Below, piece by piece: positions 43,327-53,895 of a stretch of 64,000 nucleotides of DNA; positions within the stretch are counted from its first letter, which is position 1; the number at the start of each line of letters is the position of its first letter. The stretch spans positions 1-64,000 of the forward strand of contig SVHD01000007.1 in the NCBI GenBank assembly GCA_015056015.1, in the 5' to 3' direction. The notes beneath the pieces were generated by a model. It ran no database searches and was not told the origin of the DNA. It was given only the letters and a program-made list of their open reading frames with translations. This stretch comes from Clostridiales bacterium. Lineage in GTDB: Bacteria > Bacillota > Clostridia > Christensenellales > Aristaeellaceae. A program made the translations under genes and the position numbers.

Positions 43327-43655
43327 ATATCTGGAAAATCGGCCTGCTGGGCGAAATGCAGGCCGCCCGTTTCCTCAAGCGCCAGGGCATGCGTATTCTG
43401 GAACGCCGATACCGGGCTGCTCACGGGGAAATTGATTTGATTGCCCAGGAGAATCATACGCTGGTTTTTACAGAAGTAAAATGCAGGCCCAAAGGGGCCA
43501 TGGGAGAAGGAATCGCTGCTGTCAACAGCGAAAAAAGGCAGCATATCCGCAGAGCGGCAGCCATTTATCTGCAATCCCATCCGGCAGAAAGCATTCGCTT
43601 TGATGTGATTGAAATCAGCGCGGCGGGGCTGCGCCATATCAAAAATGCATTTTAA
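43323..43655 (+). CDS. yraN: YraN/UPF0102-family nuclease-fold protein
   Basis: 110 aa. Contains the restriction-endonuclease-like core HGEIDLIAQENHTLVFTEVKCRP (split E...D...ExK signature, about 40-60). The family is commonly next to rnhB and is linked to recombination or DNA processing, without a settled function. Overlaps rnhB by ATGA. Confidence 0.93.
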   Translation: MNIWKIGLLGEMQAARFLKRQGMRILERRYRAAHGEIDLIAQENHTLVFTEVKCRPKGAMGEGIAAVNSEKRQHIRRAAAIYLQSHPAESIRFDVIEISAAGLRHIKNAF

Positions 43656-43664
43656 GGAGCATCC

Positions 43665-46600
43665 ATGAAAAAAAGAACGTGGTATGGGCTGATTGCGGCC
43701 ATCCTGTTGCTGATTATCATTGTGGCATGCGTTTTTGTGCTGCGTCCATCCAAGGGCAGAGGCACCTATGATAATCTGATTGCCAACGGCGATTTTGAAT
43801 CCCTGAATGATCAGGGCATGCCCCTTTCCTGGTATACCGACGCCTACGTCTACCAGGGCTATACCCTCTTTGATACGGAAAAAACGCAAGAGGGCACAGC
43901 GGCGCATATCAAAAATCTTTATGCCAATGACGCCCGCTTTGCGCAGACCGTCGCCGTTTCCCCCGATACCCTTTATTGTCTCAAGGGCTATATTAAAAGC
44001 GACGCTCAGGGCGGTCTGGGCGCCAATCTTTCCATTGACGGGCTGTATGTCTTTTCTCAATCCGTCTATGATACCCAGGAGGAATGGCAGGAAATCCGCC
44101 TGTATGGCCGCACCGGGAAAAATCAGCGGAGCGTGACCGTTTTTATCCGCCTTGGCGGTTATTCCGGGGAAGCCACCGGCGAAGCCTGGTTTGATAATAT
44201 CACCCTGAACCGGGTGGATTCCATTCCCAACGGCTATTTGGAAACCCAGTGGTTTGCTTCCGCTGCCCCGGCAGAAACCGAAACGGAAAGCAAAGGCACC
44301 GGCGCCATTTATCTGGTGATTGCCTGCCTGGTTTACGGCGGAATCTTTTATCTGCTGACCGCCTGGCTGCGGAAGGAAAGAAATCCCCTTGGCAGCAGGA
44401 AAAATGCGCAGCAGGAATTATGGCTTTTTTCCGGCATGCTGGCTATGGCGCTGATCATCCGCGTGCTGGTATCCGTTTGGGTGCCCGGTTATGACGTGGA
44501 TATCGGCTGCTTCCGCGCCTGGGCCTATCAGATGGCCAATCAGGGGCCTGCCCATTTTTATTCCGCCACCAACTTCTGCGATTATCCCCCCGGATATATG
44601 TGGATTTTGTGGATCATCGGCGAAATCGGCCAGCTTACCGGCGATATTTCCGAAGCGCTGCTGAAATTGCCTGCCGCGCTTTGCGATCTGGCGCTTTGCA
44701 TTCTTTTGTATACCGAAGGGAAAAAGTATGTTTCCGGGAAAGCTGCCCTGGCCCTTTCCCTGCTCTATGCCGTAAATCCCCTGGTGCTGGTGACCGGCTC
44801 TGCCTGGGGCCAGACCGATTCCATCATGACGCTTCTGCTGGTGCTGACGGTATTTTTCGCCCTGCGCAGCCAGTGGAAATTTGCCCTGCCCCTGTATATG
44901 GTTGCGGTGCTGGTCAAGCCCCAGGCGCTGATGTTTGGCCCTCTGGGATTGGCAGCGCTGATCTTTGCATTTATAAAAATCCGCAAGGATAAAAAAGCGC
45001 TGTCCGCCCTGCTCAGGGATGCCCTGATCGGCCTGGGCGCGCTGGTAATCACCGCGGCGGTGATCGTGATTCCCTTCTCCATCCATCAGGAATGGAATTG
45101 GCTCATTACCCTTTACGGCAAAACCATGGGCCAATACGGCTATGCCACGGTGAATGCCTGCAATCTGTATTTCCTGCTGGGCAAAAACTGGGTAGGCGCC
45201 CAGAGCAGCCTGGGCGGCGATTTCCTTTTGCCCCTGATTGCCTATCTGATGGTGACGCTGCCGCTGCTGCTGCCCATCCTGCTGAAAAAAGAAAAAATCC
45301 AGTGGCGCAGCCTGCTGAAAAAGCCCTGCCTGCGTTTGTATCTGCTGGGCGGCCTTGCCCTTTTGCTGGGCCTTGCCCTGCTGATTCTGGGCATCACGGG
45401 GAATCTGACCTATTCCACCCTTGGCACCTGCATGATCGCATACTGCGTATGCCTGATGATCGCGCTGTATGCCCTGGGCGAGGATCAAAAGAATCTGCCT
45501 TTGCTGGGCGGCGTGCTGCTGATGATGCTCTACAGCGCCGGCCCCATGATGCATGAACGCTATCTTTTCCCCGCCGTTGGCCTGCTGCTGATGGCCTATT
45601 ATCTGAAAAAGGATAAGCGCATCCTCTGGCTGGCCCTGGGCATTTCCCTGAGCGGCCTGCTGAATATCGGCTCCGCCCTGGACCGGAATATCCGGATCGG
45701 CGGCGCAGAAGGGCATCTGGACGCCCCCGCCTGCGGCATTGACAGCGATATGGAAATTCTGGAATATCTTTCCGCCATCGGCAATTGCCTGCTTTGCGGC
45801 GCTTCCCTGGCCCTGAGCAGCCTGCTTTGCCGAAAGGATGCGGCGCTCCTTGCCTATTCTCCTCTGAAAAACAACACGCAGGGCAACAATGAAATGGTGA
45901 TCACCAGGCGCTCTGCTCCTCTGCCTGAAAATGCTCCCCTGCGGAAGATGACCGGGCGGGATTACCTCATCATGGGGATTTCCACCCTGCTTTATGCGGC
46001 ATTGGCCTTTACCAATCTGGGCTCCACGAAAGCGCCCCAGACTGCCTGGCTTCCCATTGATCCAGAAGAAAGAATCACCTTCGATCTGGGATCGGAGCAG
46101 GAATTCAATATGCTCTATTTCGGCGGCATCCACCAGTACGACAGCAATTTCACGGTGGAAGTGAGCGAGGATGGCGTGATCTGGCGTTCCTATGAAGCAG
46201 GCATGAAAATCGGCGATTGCTTCAAGTGGAAATATCTTTCCGATCATGCGGAAGGCAGCTGGCCCGCGCTGCTCAGCGGCCGCTATATCCGCCTGACGGC
46301 CGATCATATGAGCCTGAATCTTTCGGAAGTTCTTTTCCGGAACGCCATGACGGATGAAGTGCTGCCCATTGTAGCTTTTGAAGATTCTCTTGGCAATGAA
46401 AAAGCGGCTTTCCTGACGGATGAACAGGATACCCTGGAGGGCGAGCCCGGCTGGTATAATTCCGCCTATTTTGACGAAATCTACCATGCCCGTACGGCCT
46501 TTGAGCATCTGCATGGCCTGCCCCCCTACGAAACCACCCATCCTCCGCTGGGGAAAGTTATCATGAGCTGGTTTGTGGCGCTCTTTGGCATGACGCCCTT

Positions 46601-47753
46601 TGGCTGGCGCTTCGCCGGCGCCCTTGCCGGGGTGCTGATGCTGCCCGGCATGTATCTGCTCGGCAAAATGCTGATCAAAAAGAAGTGGGGCGGCCTGGGC
46701 GCCATGATGCTCATGGCCCTGGATCTGATGCATTTCACCCAGACCCGCATCGCCACCATTGACAGCTTTGTGGTGCTGTTTATCATCTGGTCGGTGTATT
46801 TCATGCTCCGCTGGTTCTTCCTGGATTACTTTAATACCAGCTTCGCAAAGACCCTTGTTCCCCTGGGCCTTTCCGGCCTGTTCATGGGCCTTTCCATTGC
46901 CAGCAAATGGACGGGCTGCTATTCCGCCGTGGGCCTGGCCCTGATTTTCTTCTTCGGCATGTGGCGGCGGTATCGGGAAGTGCGATCTGCAAAGGAAATC
47001 CCCGAAAAGAAGCGGGATCATCGCCAGAAGGCTGCTGCCAACGGCGTTTCTCCCCTGCTGATCACCATCGGCCTTTGCTTCATTTTCTTCATCGCCGTGC
47101 CGCTGATCATCTATTATCTTTCCTATATTCCCTATTTCGTTTATAACGGCGGGGTAACGGTAGAAAAGATTATCCGGGCGGCTGAAGGCATGCTTTCCTA
47201 TCATGCCACCCCTGGCCTGGGCATGGATCACGATTTCTATTCCCCCTGGTATCAGTGGCCCATCATTGGCAAGCCCATGTGGTATGCTTCCTCCGGTTTC
47301 GAAGCGGCAGGCAAGCAATCCTCCATCATGGCCATGGGCAATCCTGCGGTCTGGTGGACGGGGCTGATCGGGCTCATGGGCGTCATTTTCCTCTGGGCCA
47401 AGCGCCATATCACCCAGGATCGCACCCTGGTTCTCCATGCGGAAAAGGATGATCCCCGCTATGCGCTGATTCTCATCTGCTTTGCCGCGCAGTATCTGCC
47501 CTGGGTGCTGGTGCCCCGCGGAACCTATATCTATCACTATTTCACCTCTGTTCCTTTCATCATCCTTTCCACCATGCTGTGCCTGGAATGGATTGCAGAA
47601 AAATGGGAAAAGGCGGCGGAAATCGCCCTGTATGCGCTGCTTTTCCTGGCGCTCGCGCTCTTTATCGCCTTCTTCCCCTATGCCAGCGGCATCGAAGTAT
47701 CCCAAACGTGGATGGAAATGATGAAATGGTTCCCCCGCTGGCTCTGGTATTAA
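43665..47753 (+). CDS. Giant membrane protein: two fused GT-C glycosyltransferases with extracellular carbohydrate-binding domains
   Basis: 1362 aa. Residues 8-27 are a membrane anchor; about 34-185 a CBM4/9-like jelly roll (LIANGDFESLNDQG ... AWFDNITL). From about 210 comes a first multispan GT-C glycosyltransferase with the loop DVDIGCFRAWAYQM ... CDYPPGYMWI (about 277-315). A junction at about 745-765 starts a second unit: one helix, an F5/8-type-C/discoidin-like domain (about 795-900), then a PMT (protein O-mannosyltransferase) enzyme with YFDEIYHARTAFEHL and THPPLGK (about 935-965), TQTRIATIDSF and about ten more helices. Both enzymes should use a polyprenyl-phosphate sugar outside the membrane. 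Inserted between yraN and comM with AAGGAG RBS. Confidence 0.88.
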   Translation: MKKRTWYGLIAAILLLIIIVACVFVLRPSKGRGTYDNLIANGDFESLNDQGMPLSWYTDAYVYQGYTLFDTEKTQEGTAAHIKNLYANDARFAQTVAVSPDTLYCLKGYIKSDAQGGLGANLSIDGLYVFSQSVYDTQEEWQEIRLYGRTGKNQRSVTVFIRLGGYSGEATGEAWFDNITLNRVDSIPNGYLETQWFASAAPAETETESKGTGAIYLVIACLVYGGIFYLLTAWLRKERNPLGSRKNAQQELWLFSGMLAMALIIRVLVSVWVPGYDVDIGCFRAWAYQMANQGPAHFYSATNFCDYPPGYMWILWIIGEIGQLTGDISEALLKLPAALCDLALCILLYTEGKKYVSGKAALALSLLYAVNPLVLVTGSAWGQTDSIMTLLLVLTVFFALRSQWKFALPLYMVAVLVKPQALMFGPLGLAALIFAFIKIRKDKKALSALLRDALIGLGALVITAAVIVIPFSIHQEWNWLITLYGKTMGQYGYATVNACNLYFLLGKNWVGAQSSLGGDFLLPLIAYLMVTLPLLLPILLKKEKIQWRSLLKKPCLRLYLLGGLALLLGLALLILGITGNLTYSTLGTCMIAYCVCLMIALYALGEDQKNLPLLGGVLLMMLYSAGPMMHERYLFPAVGLLLMAYYLKKDKRILWLALGISLSGLLNIGSALDRNIRIGGAEGHLDAPACGIDSDMEILEYLSAIGNCLLCGASLALSSLLCRKDAALLAYSPLKNNTQGNNEMVITRRSAPLPENAPLRKMTGRDYLIMGISTLLYAALAFTNLGSTKAPQTAWLPIDPEERITFDLGSEQEFNMLYFGGIHQYDSNFTVEVSEDGVIWRSYEAGMKIGDCFKWKYLSDHAEGSWPALLSGRYIRLTADHMSLNLSEVLFRNAMTDEVLPIVAFEDSLGNEKAAFLTDEQDTLEGEPGWYNSAYFDEIYHARTAFEHLHGLPPYETTHPPLGKVIMSWFVALFGMTPFGWRFAGALAGVLMLPGMYLLGKMLIKKKWGGLGAMMLMALDLMHFTQTRIATIDSFVVLFIIWSVYFMLRWFFLDYFNTSFAKTLVPLGLSGLFMGLSIASKWTGCYSAVGLALIFFFGMWRRYREVRSAKEIPEKKRDHRQKAAANGVSPLLITIGLCFIFFIAVPLIIYYLSYIPYFVYNGGVTVEKIIRAAEGMLSYHATPGLGMDHDFYSPWYQWPIIGKPMWYASSGFEAAGKQSSIMAMGNPAVWWTGLIGLMGVIFLWAKRHITQDRTLVLHAEKDDPRYALILICFAAQYLPWVLVPRGTYIYHYFTSVPFIILSTMLCLEWIAEKWEKAAEIALYALLFLALALFIAFFPYASGIEVSQTWMEMMKWFPRWLWY

Positions 47754-47788
47754 AAACTACGATCTGATATTGCAAAGGAGGACGTCCC

Positions 47789-49324
47789 ATGCTGGCAAGA
47801 ACGCTCTGCTTCGCCCTGCAAGGGGTGGATGGACGACCGGTCTGGGTTGAAACGGATGTAACCGGCGGTATGGGCTCCTTTTCCATGGTGGGCCTGCCGG
47901 ATACGGCTGTTCGGGAAAGCAAGGATCGGGTAACCGGCGCTTTGCGCAATTCCGGCTTCGCCATGCCGGGCGGAAAGATCACCGTCAATTTATCCCCGGC
48001 CGATCTGAAAAAGGAAGGCGCGGCCTTTGATCTGCCCATTGCCGTATCCATTATCGCGGCCAGCCGCCAGGCGGCGCTGCCCCAGCTGGATAAAACATTG
48101 CTGCTTGGGGAGCTTTCCCTGGATGGTACCCTTTCCCCCGTGCGCGGCGCCCTTTCCATGGTGATCGCCGCCTGCCAGCAGGGCATTGATTGCGTGGTGC
48201 TGCCCCTGGAAAACGGGGCGGAGGTGCAATCCCTGTCCGGGATGCGCATTTATCCCGCCAGAAATCTTTTGGAAGCGGTGAATCATTTAAGCGGCAAAAT
48301 GCCCCTTTCTGCCCAGATCCAGCGCAATTATGAGGATAGCCTTTCGGTAAGCACGCCTTCCCTGGATCTTTCCCTGGTTCGCGGCCAGCAGGGCGCCCGG
48401 CGTGCCCTGGAAATCGCAGCGGCCGGCGGACATAATCTTTTGATGATCGGCGTTCCCGGCAGCGGCAAAACCATGCTGGCCCGATGCCTGCCCGGTATCC
48501 TGCCCCAGATGACCTTTGAAGAGGCATGCGAAACCACCCGGATTCATTCGGTGGCAGGGCTGCTCAAGCCCGGTCAGGGCCTGATGACGGAGCGGCCTTT
48601 CCGCACGCCCCATCATGCCGTATCCGCCCCTGCGCTGATTGGCGGCGGCACCGATGCAAAGCCCGGGGAAATTTCCCTGGCTCATAACGGCGTTTTATTC
48701 CTGGATGAATTGCCGGAATATGCGCCCCATGTGCTGGAAGCATTGCGTCAGCCCCTGGAGGATGGCGTTGCCACCATTTCCCGGGTACGGGGCAAAGCCC
48801 AGTATTTATCCCGGTGCATGCTGGTGGCGGGGATGAACCCCTGCCCCTGCGGATATTACGGCAGCAGAACCAGGCAATGCCATTGCGGGGAGCCTGCCAT
48901 CCGCAAATATTTAAGCCGCATTTCCGGGCCGCTGCTGGATCGTATTGATCTGCAGATTGAGGTGGATGCCGTACCGGTGAGCGAAATTACCGCATCCGCC
49001 CCCTCGGAAGATTCCGCTACGGTGCGTGCCCGGGTGCAGGCGGCACGAATGCTGCAGTTAAAACGCTTATCCGCCCATCATCTCCATTGCAATGCCCAGA
49101 TGGATGGGGCGGCGCTTCGTGAATTATGTCCCCTTTCTTCCCAGGCCCAGCAATTGCTCAGCAGGGCGGTGGAAAAAATGGGCATCAGCATGCGCGGCTA
49201 TACCCGCATCATCAAAATGGCCCGCACCATCGCCGATCTTGCGCAGGAGCATGAAATCTCCCCTGCCCATATTGCCGAGGCCATCCAATATCGGGCGCTG
49301 GACAGCAAATACTGGGGAGGTTAA
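47789..49324 (+). CDS. comM: YifB/ComM-family Mg-chelatase-like AAA+ ATPase
   Basis: 511 aa. Lon-protease-like N-terminal domain (about 1-170), Walker A GVPGSGKTMLARCLPGILP (about 222), Walker B LFLDELPEY, MAGMNPCPCGYYG zinc-like loop with CHC pattern, and the C-terminal Mg_chelatase_C helices. ComM is a branch-migration helicase in natural transformation. The next gene is dprA, supporting a role in DNA uptake. Confidence 0.95.
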   Translation: MLARTLCFALQGVDGRPVWVETDVTGGMGSFSMVGLPDTAVRESKDRVTGALRNSGFAMPGGKITVNLSPADLKKEGAAFDLPIAVSIIAASRQAALPQLDKTLLLGELSLDGTLSPVRGALSMVIAACQQGIDCVVLPLENGAEVQSLSGMRIYPARNLLEAVNHLSGKMPLSAQIQRNYEDSLSVSTPSLDLSLVRGQQGARRALEIAAAGGHNLLMIGVPGSGKTMLARCLPGILPQMTFEEACETTRIHSVAGLLKPGQGLMTERPFRTPHHAVSAPALIGGGTDAKPGEISLAHNGVLFLDELPEYAPHVLEALRQPLEDGVATISRVRGKAQYLSRCMLVAGMNPCPCGYYGSRTRQCHCGEPAIRKYLSRISGPLLDRIDLQIEVDAVPVSEITASAPSEDSATVRARVQAARMLQLKRLSAHHLHCNAQMDGAALRELCPLSSQAQQLLSRAVEKMGISMRGYTRIIKMARTIADLAQEHEISPAHIAEAIQYRALDSKYWGG

Positions 49325-49327
49325 GGG

Positions 49328-50440
49328 ATGGAATTTACCGAAGAAAAGCTGGCCAGAATCTGGCTTCAATCAGCGCCCATGGGCGCCTGGAATAAAATCA
49401 ACGCCCTCAAGGAAAAATATGGCGGCGCATTGGGCGTCTGGAATCATTTTTCTCCCGGGCTGTATGATAGCCTTGGTGAAAGCGCCTACGCCATGCTGGC
49501 TGATTTAAAGCGCACCCGCTGCCGGGAAATCACCAGGGCGCTGGAGCAATTATCCGCAAAGGTCTTATTCTTCGGGGAGCGCAGTTATCCCCTTGGCCTT
49601 TCCGCCATTGATCATGCGCCGGATGTGCTCTTCCTCCGCGGGACGCTTCCCGCGCCTCACGCCCCGGCCATTGCCATCGTCGGTTCCCGAAGAAGCACCC
49701 GCTACGGCAGCACCCAGGCCCGGCGCATTGCCCGGGAACTGGCGGAAAAAGGAGTAACCATCGTCAGCGGTCTGGCAAGGGGCATTGATTCAGCGGCGCA
49801 TCTGGGCGCGCTGGATGCAGGCGGCAAAACCATTGCCGTGCTGGGCTGCGGATTATCGGTTAATTATCCGCCGGAAAACAAGGAACTGGCGGAAAAAATT
49901 ATCGAAAGCGGCGGCGCCATCGTATCCGAGCTTGCCCCTTCCGCACCTCCCCTTTCCCATCATTTTCCGGTGCGCAACCGCATTATTTCCGGTCTTTCCG
50001 ATGGGGTATTGCTCATCGAAGCCCAGGAAAGAAGCGGCACCCATTCCACCATCAATTATGCCTTGAATCAGGGCAGAGAGGTATTTGCCCTGCCGGGCAA
50101 TGTGGACGCCCCGGGAAGCGAGCTTCCCCTGAAGCTGCTGAAGGAAGGCGCATCCATCTGCACCTGCGGCGAGGATATCTTCCTCACCATGGGATGGGAA
50201 ACGCAAAAGGAAACCCTCTTTGATTTCTTCCCGGATACAAATCCGGATGAAGCCCTGCAATCCCAGGAAGAAAAGGATCCCATCCTGATCGCCCTGGCCA
50301 AAGAAGAAAAAAACCTGGAAGAATTGCTGCAGGAAACCGGCATTCCCATCCAGGATTTGAATTTTCAACTGACCATGCTGGAAATGAATGGCCGGATCGA
50401 GCGGCGTCCCGGACGCGCATACGCCCTTTCCCGGCCCTGA
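49328..50440 (+). CDS. dprA: DNA-processing protein DprA
   Basis: 370 aa. Rossmann-like core with AIVGSRRSTRYGSTQARRIARELAEKG, VSGLARGIDSAAHLGAL, GGAIVSEL and FPVRNRIISGLSDGVLLIEA (about 115-300), then a winged-helix C-terminal domain (about 310-365). Loads RecA on incoming single-stranded DNA. Starts 3 nt after comM. Confidence 0.96.
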   Translation: MEFTEEKLARIWLQSAPMGAWNKINALKEKYGGALGVWNHFSPGLYDSLGESAYAMLADLKRTRCREITRALEQLSAKVLFFGERSYPLGLSAIDHAPDVLFLRGTLPAPHAPAIAIVGSRRSTRYGSTQARRIARELAEKGVTIVSGLARGIDSAAHLGALDAGGKTIAVLGCGLSVNYPPENKELAEKIIESGGAIVSELAPSAPPLSHHFPVRNRIISGLSDGVLLIEAQERSGTHSTINYALNQGREVFALPGNVDAPGSELPLKLLKEGASICTCGEDIFLTMGWETQKETLFDFFPDTNPDEALQSQEEKDPILIALAKEEKNLEELLQETGIPIQDLNFQLTMLEMNGRIERRPGRAYALSRP

Positions 50441-50466
50441 AACTGATATAAACGGAGGAATTTATT

Positions 50467-52590
50467 GTGGCAACTGCAAGCAAATTAATTATTGTGGAAT
50501 CTCCTGCCAAGGCCCGCACCATCGCCAAATTCCTGGGAAAGGGCTATAAAGTGGAGGCCTCCCAGGGCCATGTGCGCGATCTGCCCAAATCCCAGCTGGG
50601 CGTTACCCCGGAAGAAAACTTCGCCATGAAATATATCACCATCCATGGCCGGGGCAAAATTTTGACCAAGATCCGCAAGGAAGCCAAGACCGCTTCCAAA
50701 ATCTATCTGGCAACCGACCCTGACCGCGAAGGCGAAGCCATCTCCTGGCATCTGGCCCAGACCCTGGGCATGGACGTTACCAAGCCCTGCCGCATTGAAT
50801 TCCACGAAATCACCCAGCGTGCCGTGGAAAATGCGCTGAAGGAACCCCGTGCCATCGATCTGGATAAGGTGGACGCCCAGCAGGCCCGCCGTGCCCTGGA
50901 TCGGCTGGTAGGCTATAAAATCAGTCCCCTGCTCTGGGCCAAGGTGAAAAAGGGCCTGTCCGCCGGCCGCGTTCAGTCCGTGGCCACCCGTCTGGTGGTA
51001 GACCGGGAACAGGATATCGAGGATTTCATTCCCGAAGAATACTGGGATGTATCCGCCAATGCCCTGCTCCCCAGCGCCCGCGGCCGCAAAACCACCTTCA
51101 CCCTGCGCCTTTCCACCCTGGATGGAAAGAAAGCCGAACTGCATAACGAAGAAGAGGCCCTCTCTGCCCGTACCCGGGTGGAAAACGCCAATTTTGCCGT
51201 ATACGGCATCAAGCACGGCGAAAAGCGGAAATTGCCCGCCCCGCCCTTTACCACCTCCTCCCTCCAGCAGGAAGCCGGCCGCAAGCTGAATTTCACCACC
51301 CAGAAAACCATGCAGGTGGTGCAGCAGCTTTACGAAGGCATTGATCTGGAGGGCGAAGGCACCCAGGGTATCGTCACCTATATCCGTACCGACAGCGTGC
51401 ATATTTCTCAGGAAGCCCTGGCCGCCGTGCGCGCCTATATTCCCGAACGCTTTGGGGCGGAATATCTGCCCGAAACCCCCAATGAATTCAAGGGCCGCCG
51501 CAATGCCCAGGATGCCCATGAAGCCATCCGTCCCACCGACGTCACCCGCACCCCCGAAGCCATCAAGGGCAGCCTGACCAAAGAGCAATTCCAGCTCTAC
51601 CGCCTGATTTATTCCCGCTTCCTGGCCAGCCAGATGAAGCCTGCCGTCTACGATACCCTGAATATGGATGTGGCCGGCGATGGGGTTGGCATGCGCTTTT
51701 ACGGCGAACACAAGCGCTTTGCGGGCTTTACCTCTGTCTACGAAGAAGGCACCGATGACGCCCAGGAAATCGCTGAATCCACCCTGCCCCAATTTGAAGA
51801 GGGCGCGCCCGTGATCATTGAATCTGTGGAAAGCCAGCAGCATTTTACCCAGCCTCCCGCCCGCTATACCGAAGCTTCCCTGGTGCGGATGCTGGAAGAA
51901 AAGGGCATCGGCCGGCCTTCCACCTATGCCCCCACCATCACCACGATCCTGGCCCGCGGCTATATCATGCGGGAAAACAAGCGCCTCTTCCCCACCGAAC
52001 TTGGCCGCATGATCAACGCCATGATGATCCAGTATTTCGGGCCCATCGTGGATACCGAATTCACCGCCGATCTGGAAGATCAGTTGGACGAAGTGGAAGA
52101 CGGCAACCTGGATTGGCATAAGGTGCTGCATGATTTCTATCCTGATTTCAAGGAGATGCTGGAAAAGGCCGAAAACGCCATTGAAAAAGTGGAAATCAAG
52201 GATGAGCCCAGCGATGAAATCTGCGATAAATGCGGCGCGCGGATGGTATTCCGGGTGGGGCGTTTTGGCAAATTCCTGGCCTGCCCCAATTTCCCCGAAT
52301 GCCGCAATACCAAGGCTATCCTCAATTATATCGAGGCCAGCTGCCCCAAGTGCGGCGGAAAGCTGCTGGAAAAGACCAGCCGGAAAAACCGGAAATTCTA
52401 TGGCTGCGAGCATTATCCCGAATGCGATTTCGTTTCCTGGGAAATGCCGGTCAATGAAAAATGCGAAAAATGCGGAAGTTTCATGACGCTCAAGCGCTCC
52501 CGCAAGGGCGAAACCTGGCATCTTTGCAGCAATGAAACCTGCCGCCACCGGGTGGAGGTAACCCCTGCCCATACGGAGGATGAAGAATGA
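50467..52590 (+). CDS. topA: DNA topoisomerase I
   Basis: 707 aa, type IA. TOPRIM domain at the start ([23 protein letters not shown]), catalytic Tyr in [12 protein letters not shown] (about 300-310), and three C-terminal four-cysteine zinc ribbons (CDKCGARM...[15 protein letters not shown]...[15 protein letters not shown]...CSNETC). Relaxes negative supercoils. GTG start after GGAGG; overlaps trmFO by 4 nt. Confidence 0.97.
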   Translation: MATASKLIIVESPAKARTIAKFLGKGYKVEASQGHVRDLPKSQLGVTPEENFAMKYITIHGRGKILTKIRKEAKTASKIYLATDPDREGEAISWHLAQTLGMDVTKPCRIEFHEITQRAVENALKEPRAIDLDKVDAQQARRALDRLVGYKISPLLWAKVKKGLSAGRVQSVATRLVVDREQDIEDFIPEEYWDVSANALLPSARGRKTTFTLRLSTLDGKKAELHNEEEALSARTRVENANFAVYGIKHGEKRKLPAPPFTTSSLQQEAGRKLNFTTQKTMQVVQQLYEGIDLEGEGTQGIVTYIRTDSVHISQEALAAVRAYIPERFGAEYLPETPNEFKGRRNAQDAHEAIRPTDVTRTPEAIKGSLTKEQFQLYRLIYSRFLASQMKPAVYDTLNMDVAGDGVGMRFYGEHKRFAGFTSVYEEGTDDAQEIAESTLPQFEEGAPVIIESVESQQHFTQPPARYTEASLVRMLEEKGIGRPSTYAPTITTILARGYIMRENKRLFPTELGRMINAMMIQYFGPIVDTEFTADLEDQLDEVEDGNLDWHKVLHDFYPDFKEMLEKAENAIEKVEIKDEPSDEICDKCGARMVFRVGRFGKFLACPNFPECRNTKAILNYIEASCPKCGGKLLEKTSRKNRKFYGCEHYPECDFVSWEMPVNEKCEKCGSFMTLKRSRKGETWHLCSNETCRHRVEVTPAHTEDEE

Positions 52591-53885
52591 AAGCAACTGT
52601 TATCGGCGCAGGCCTGGCAGGCTGCGAAGCCGCATGGCAATTGGCCAAACGCGGCGTCGAAGTGACCCTGATTGAGCAAAAGCCCATCGCCATGAGCCCC
52701 GCCCATCAATCCCCTCTTTTTGCGGAATTGGTCTGCTCCAATTCTCTGCGCTCCGATCGCATTCAGAATGCAGTGGGGCTGCTGAAAGAGGAAATGCGGA
52801 AAATGGATTCCCTGATTTTAAAGGCCGCGGATCATGCCCGGGTGCCCGCAGGCGGCGCTCTGGCCGTGGATCGGGATACCTTTTCCGGCTTCATTACCGA
52901 TACCCTGAAAAATCATCCGCTTGTTACGGTGGAAGAAAAAGAAATCACCGAGATTCCCGCTGCCCCCGCCATTATCGCCACCGGCCCCCTCACATCCGAT
53001 AAAATGGCGGAAGCCATCGCCAATATGCCCGAGGTTTCCACCCTCAATTTCTATGACGCCGCCGCGCCCATTGTCACTGCTGAATCCCTGAATATGGATA
53101 AGGTTTTCCGGGCCTCCCGTTACGGCAGGGGCGAGGATTACCTCAATTGCCCCATGACCCGGGAAGAATACGATGCGTTTGTGGAAGCGCTGCTGGCCGC
53201 TGAAACCGCCCCCATTCATGGCTTTGAAGAAAAGAAAGTCTTTGAGGGCTGCATGCCGGTGGAATCCATGGCAAGGCGCGGGCACATGGTATTGGCCTTT
53301 GGGCCCATGAAGCCCGTGGGGCTGCCCGATCCCAAAACCGGCAAGGAAGCCTATGCCATTTTGCAATTGCGCCAGGATGACGCAGCAGGCACCCTCTATA
53401 ATCTGGTGGGCTTCCAGACCCGCCTCAAATTCCCGGAACAAAAGCGGGTATTTGGCATGATTCCCGGCCTGGAAAACGCCGAATTTGCCCGCTATGGCGT
53501 CATGCACCGCAATACCTTCCTCAACAGCCCCGGCCTTCTGGATTGCCATTATCAGATGATCGCCCGGCCCGGCCTCTATTTCGCCGGCCAGATGACCGGC
53601 GTGGAGGGCTATGTGGAATCCGCCGCCAGCGGTATGGTGGCGGGAATCAATCTGGCCCGGCAACTGCAGGAAAAGCCCCTCGTTGATTTCACCTCCCAGA
53701 CCGCCCTGGGCGCCCTGGCCCATTATATTTCCACCCCCAATTCCGCCTTCCAGCCCATGAACGTCACCTACGGCATCATTGACGGCTGGCCCGGACGCAT
53801 CCGCAACAAAATCCAGCGCTACGAAAAGATTGCTGAGCGGGCGCTGGAAAAAATCGACGCACTGAAGGAAGAAATCGATAACTGA
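52587..53885 (+). CDS. trmFO: tRNA uridine-54 C5-methyltransferase TrmFO (folate/FAD-dependent)
   Basis: 432 aa. FAD motif [19 protein letters not shown] at residues 4-22, [23 protein letters not shown], and [20 protein letters not shown]. Makes ribothymidine at tRNA position 54 using methylene-tetrahydrofolate. Adjacent to topA as in Bacillus. Confidence 0.96.
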   Translation: MKATVIGAGLAGCEAAWQLAKRGVEVTLIEQKPIAMSPAHQSPLFAELVCSNSLRSDRIQNAVGLLKEEMRKMDSLILKAADHARVPAGGALAVDRDTFSGFITDTLKNHPLVTVEEKEITEIPAAPAIIATGPLTSDKMAEAIANMPEVSTLNFYDAAAPIVTAESLNMDKVFRASRYGRGEDYLNCPMTREEYDAFVEALLAAETAPIHGFEEKKVFEGCMPVESMARRGHMVLAFGPMKPVGLPDPKTGKEAYAILQLRQDDAAGTLYNLVGFQTRLKFPEQKRVFGMIPGLENAEFARYGVMHRNTFLNSPGLLDCHYQMIARPGLYFAGQMTGVEGYVESAASGMVAGINLARQLQEKPLVDFTSQTALGALAHYISTPNSAFQPMNVTYGIIDGWPGRIRNKIQRYEKIAERALEKIDALKEEIDN

Positions 53886-53895
53886 GGTGAGCTGC

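Noticed and set aside
44418-47705. 1095-codon open frame opposite the giant glycosyltransferase gene
   Set aside because: Low-complexity Gln/His/Gly composition, no motif, no RBS; a shadow of the hydrophobic coding strand.
50485-52596. 703-codon open frame opposite topA
   Set aside because: Mirror of topA with no recognisable domain; topA itself is certain.
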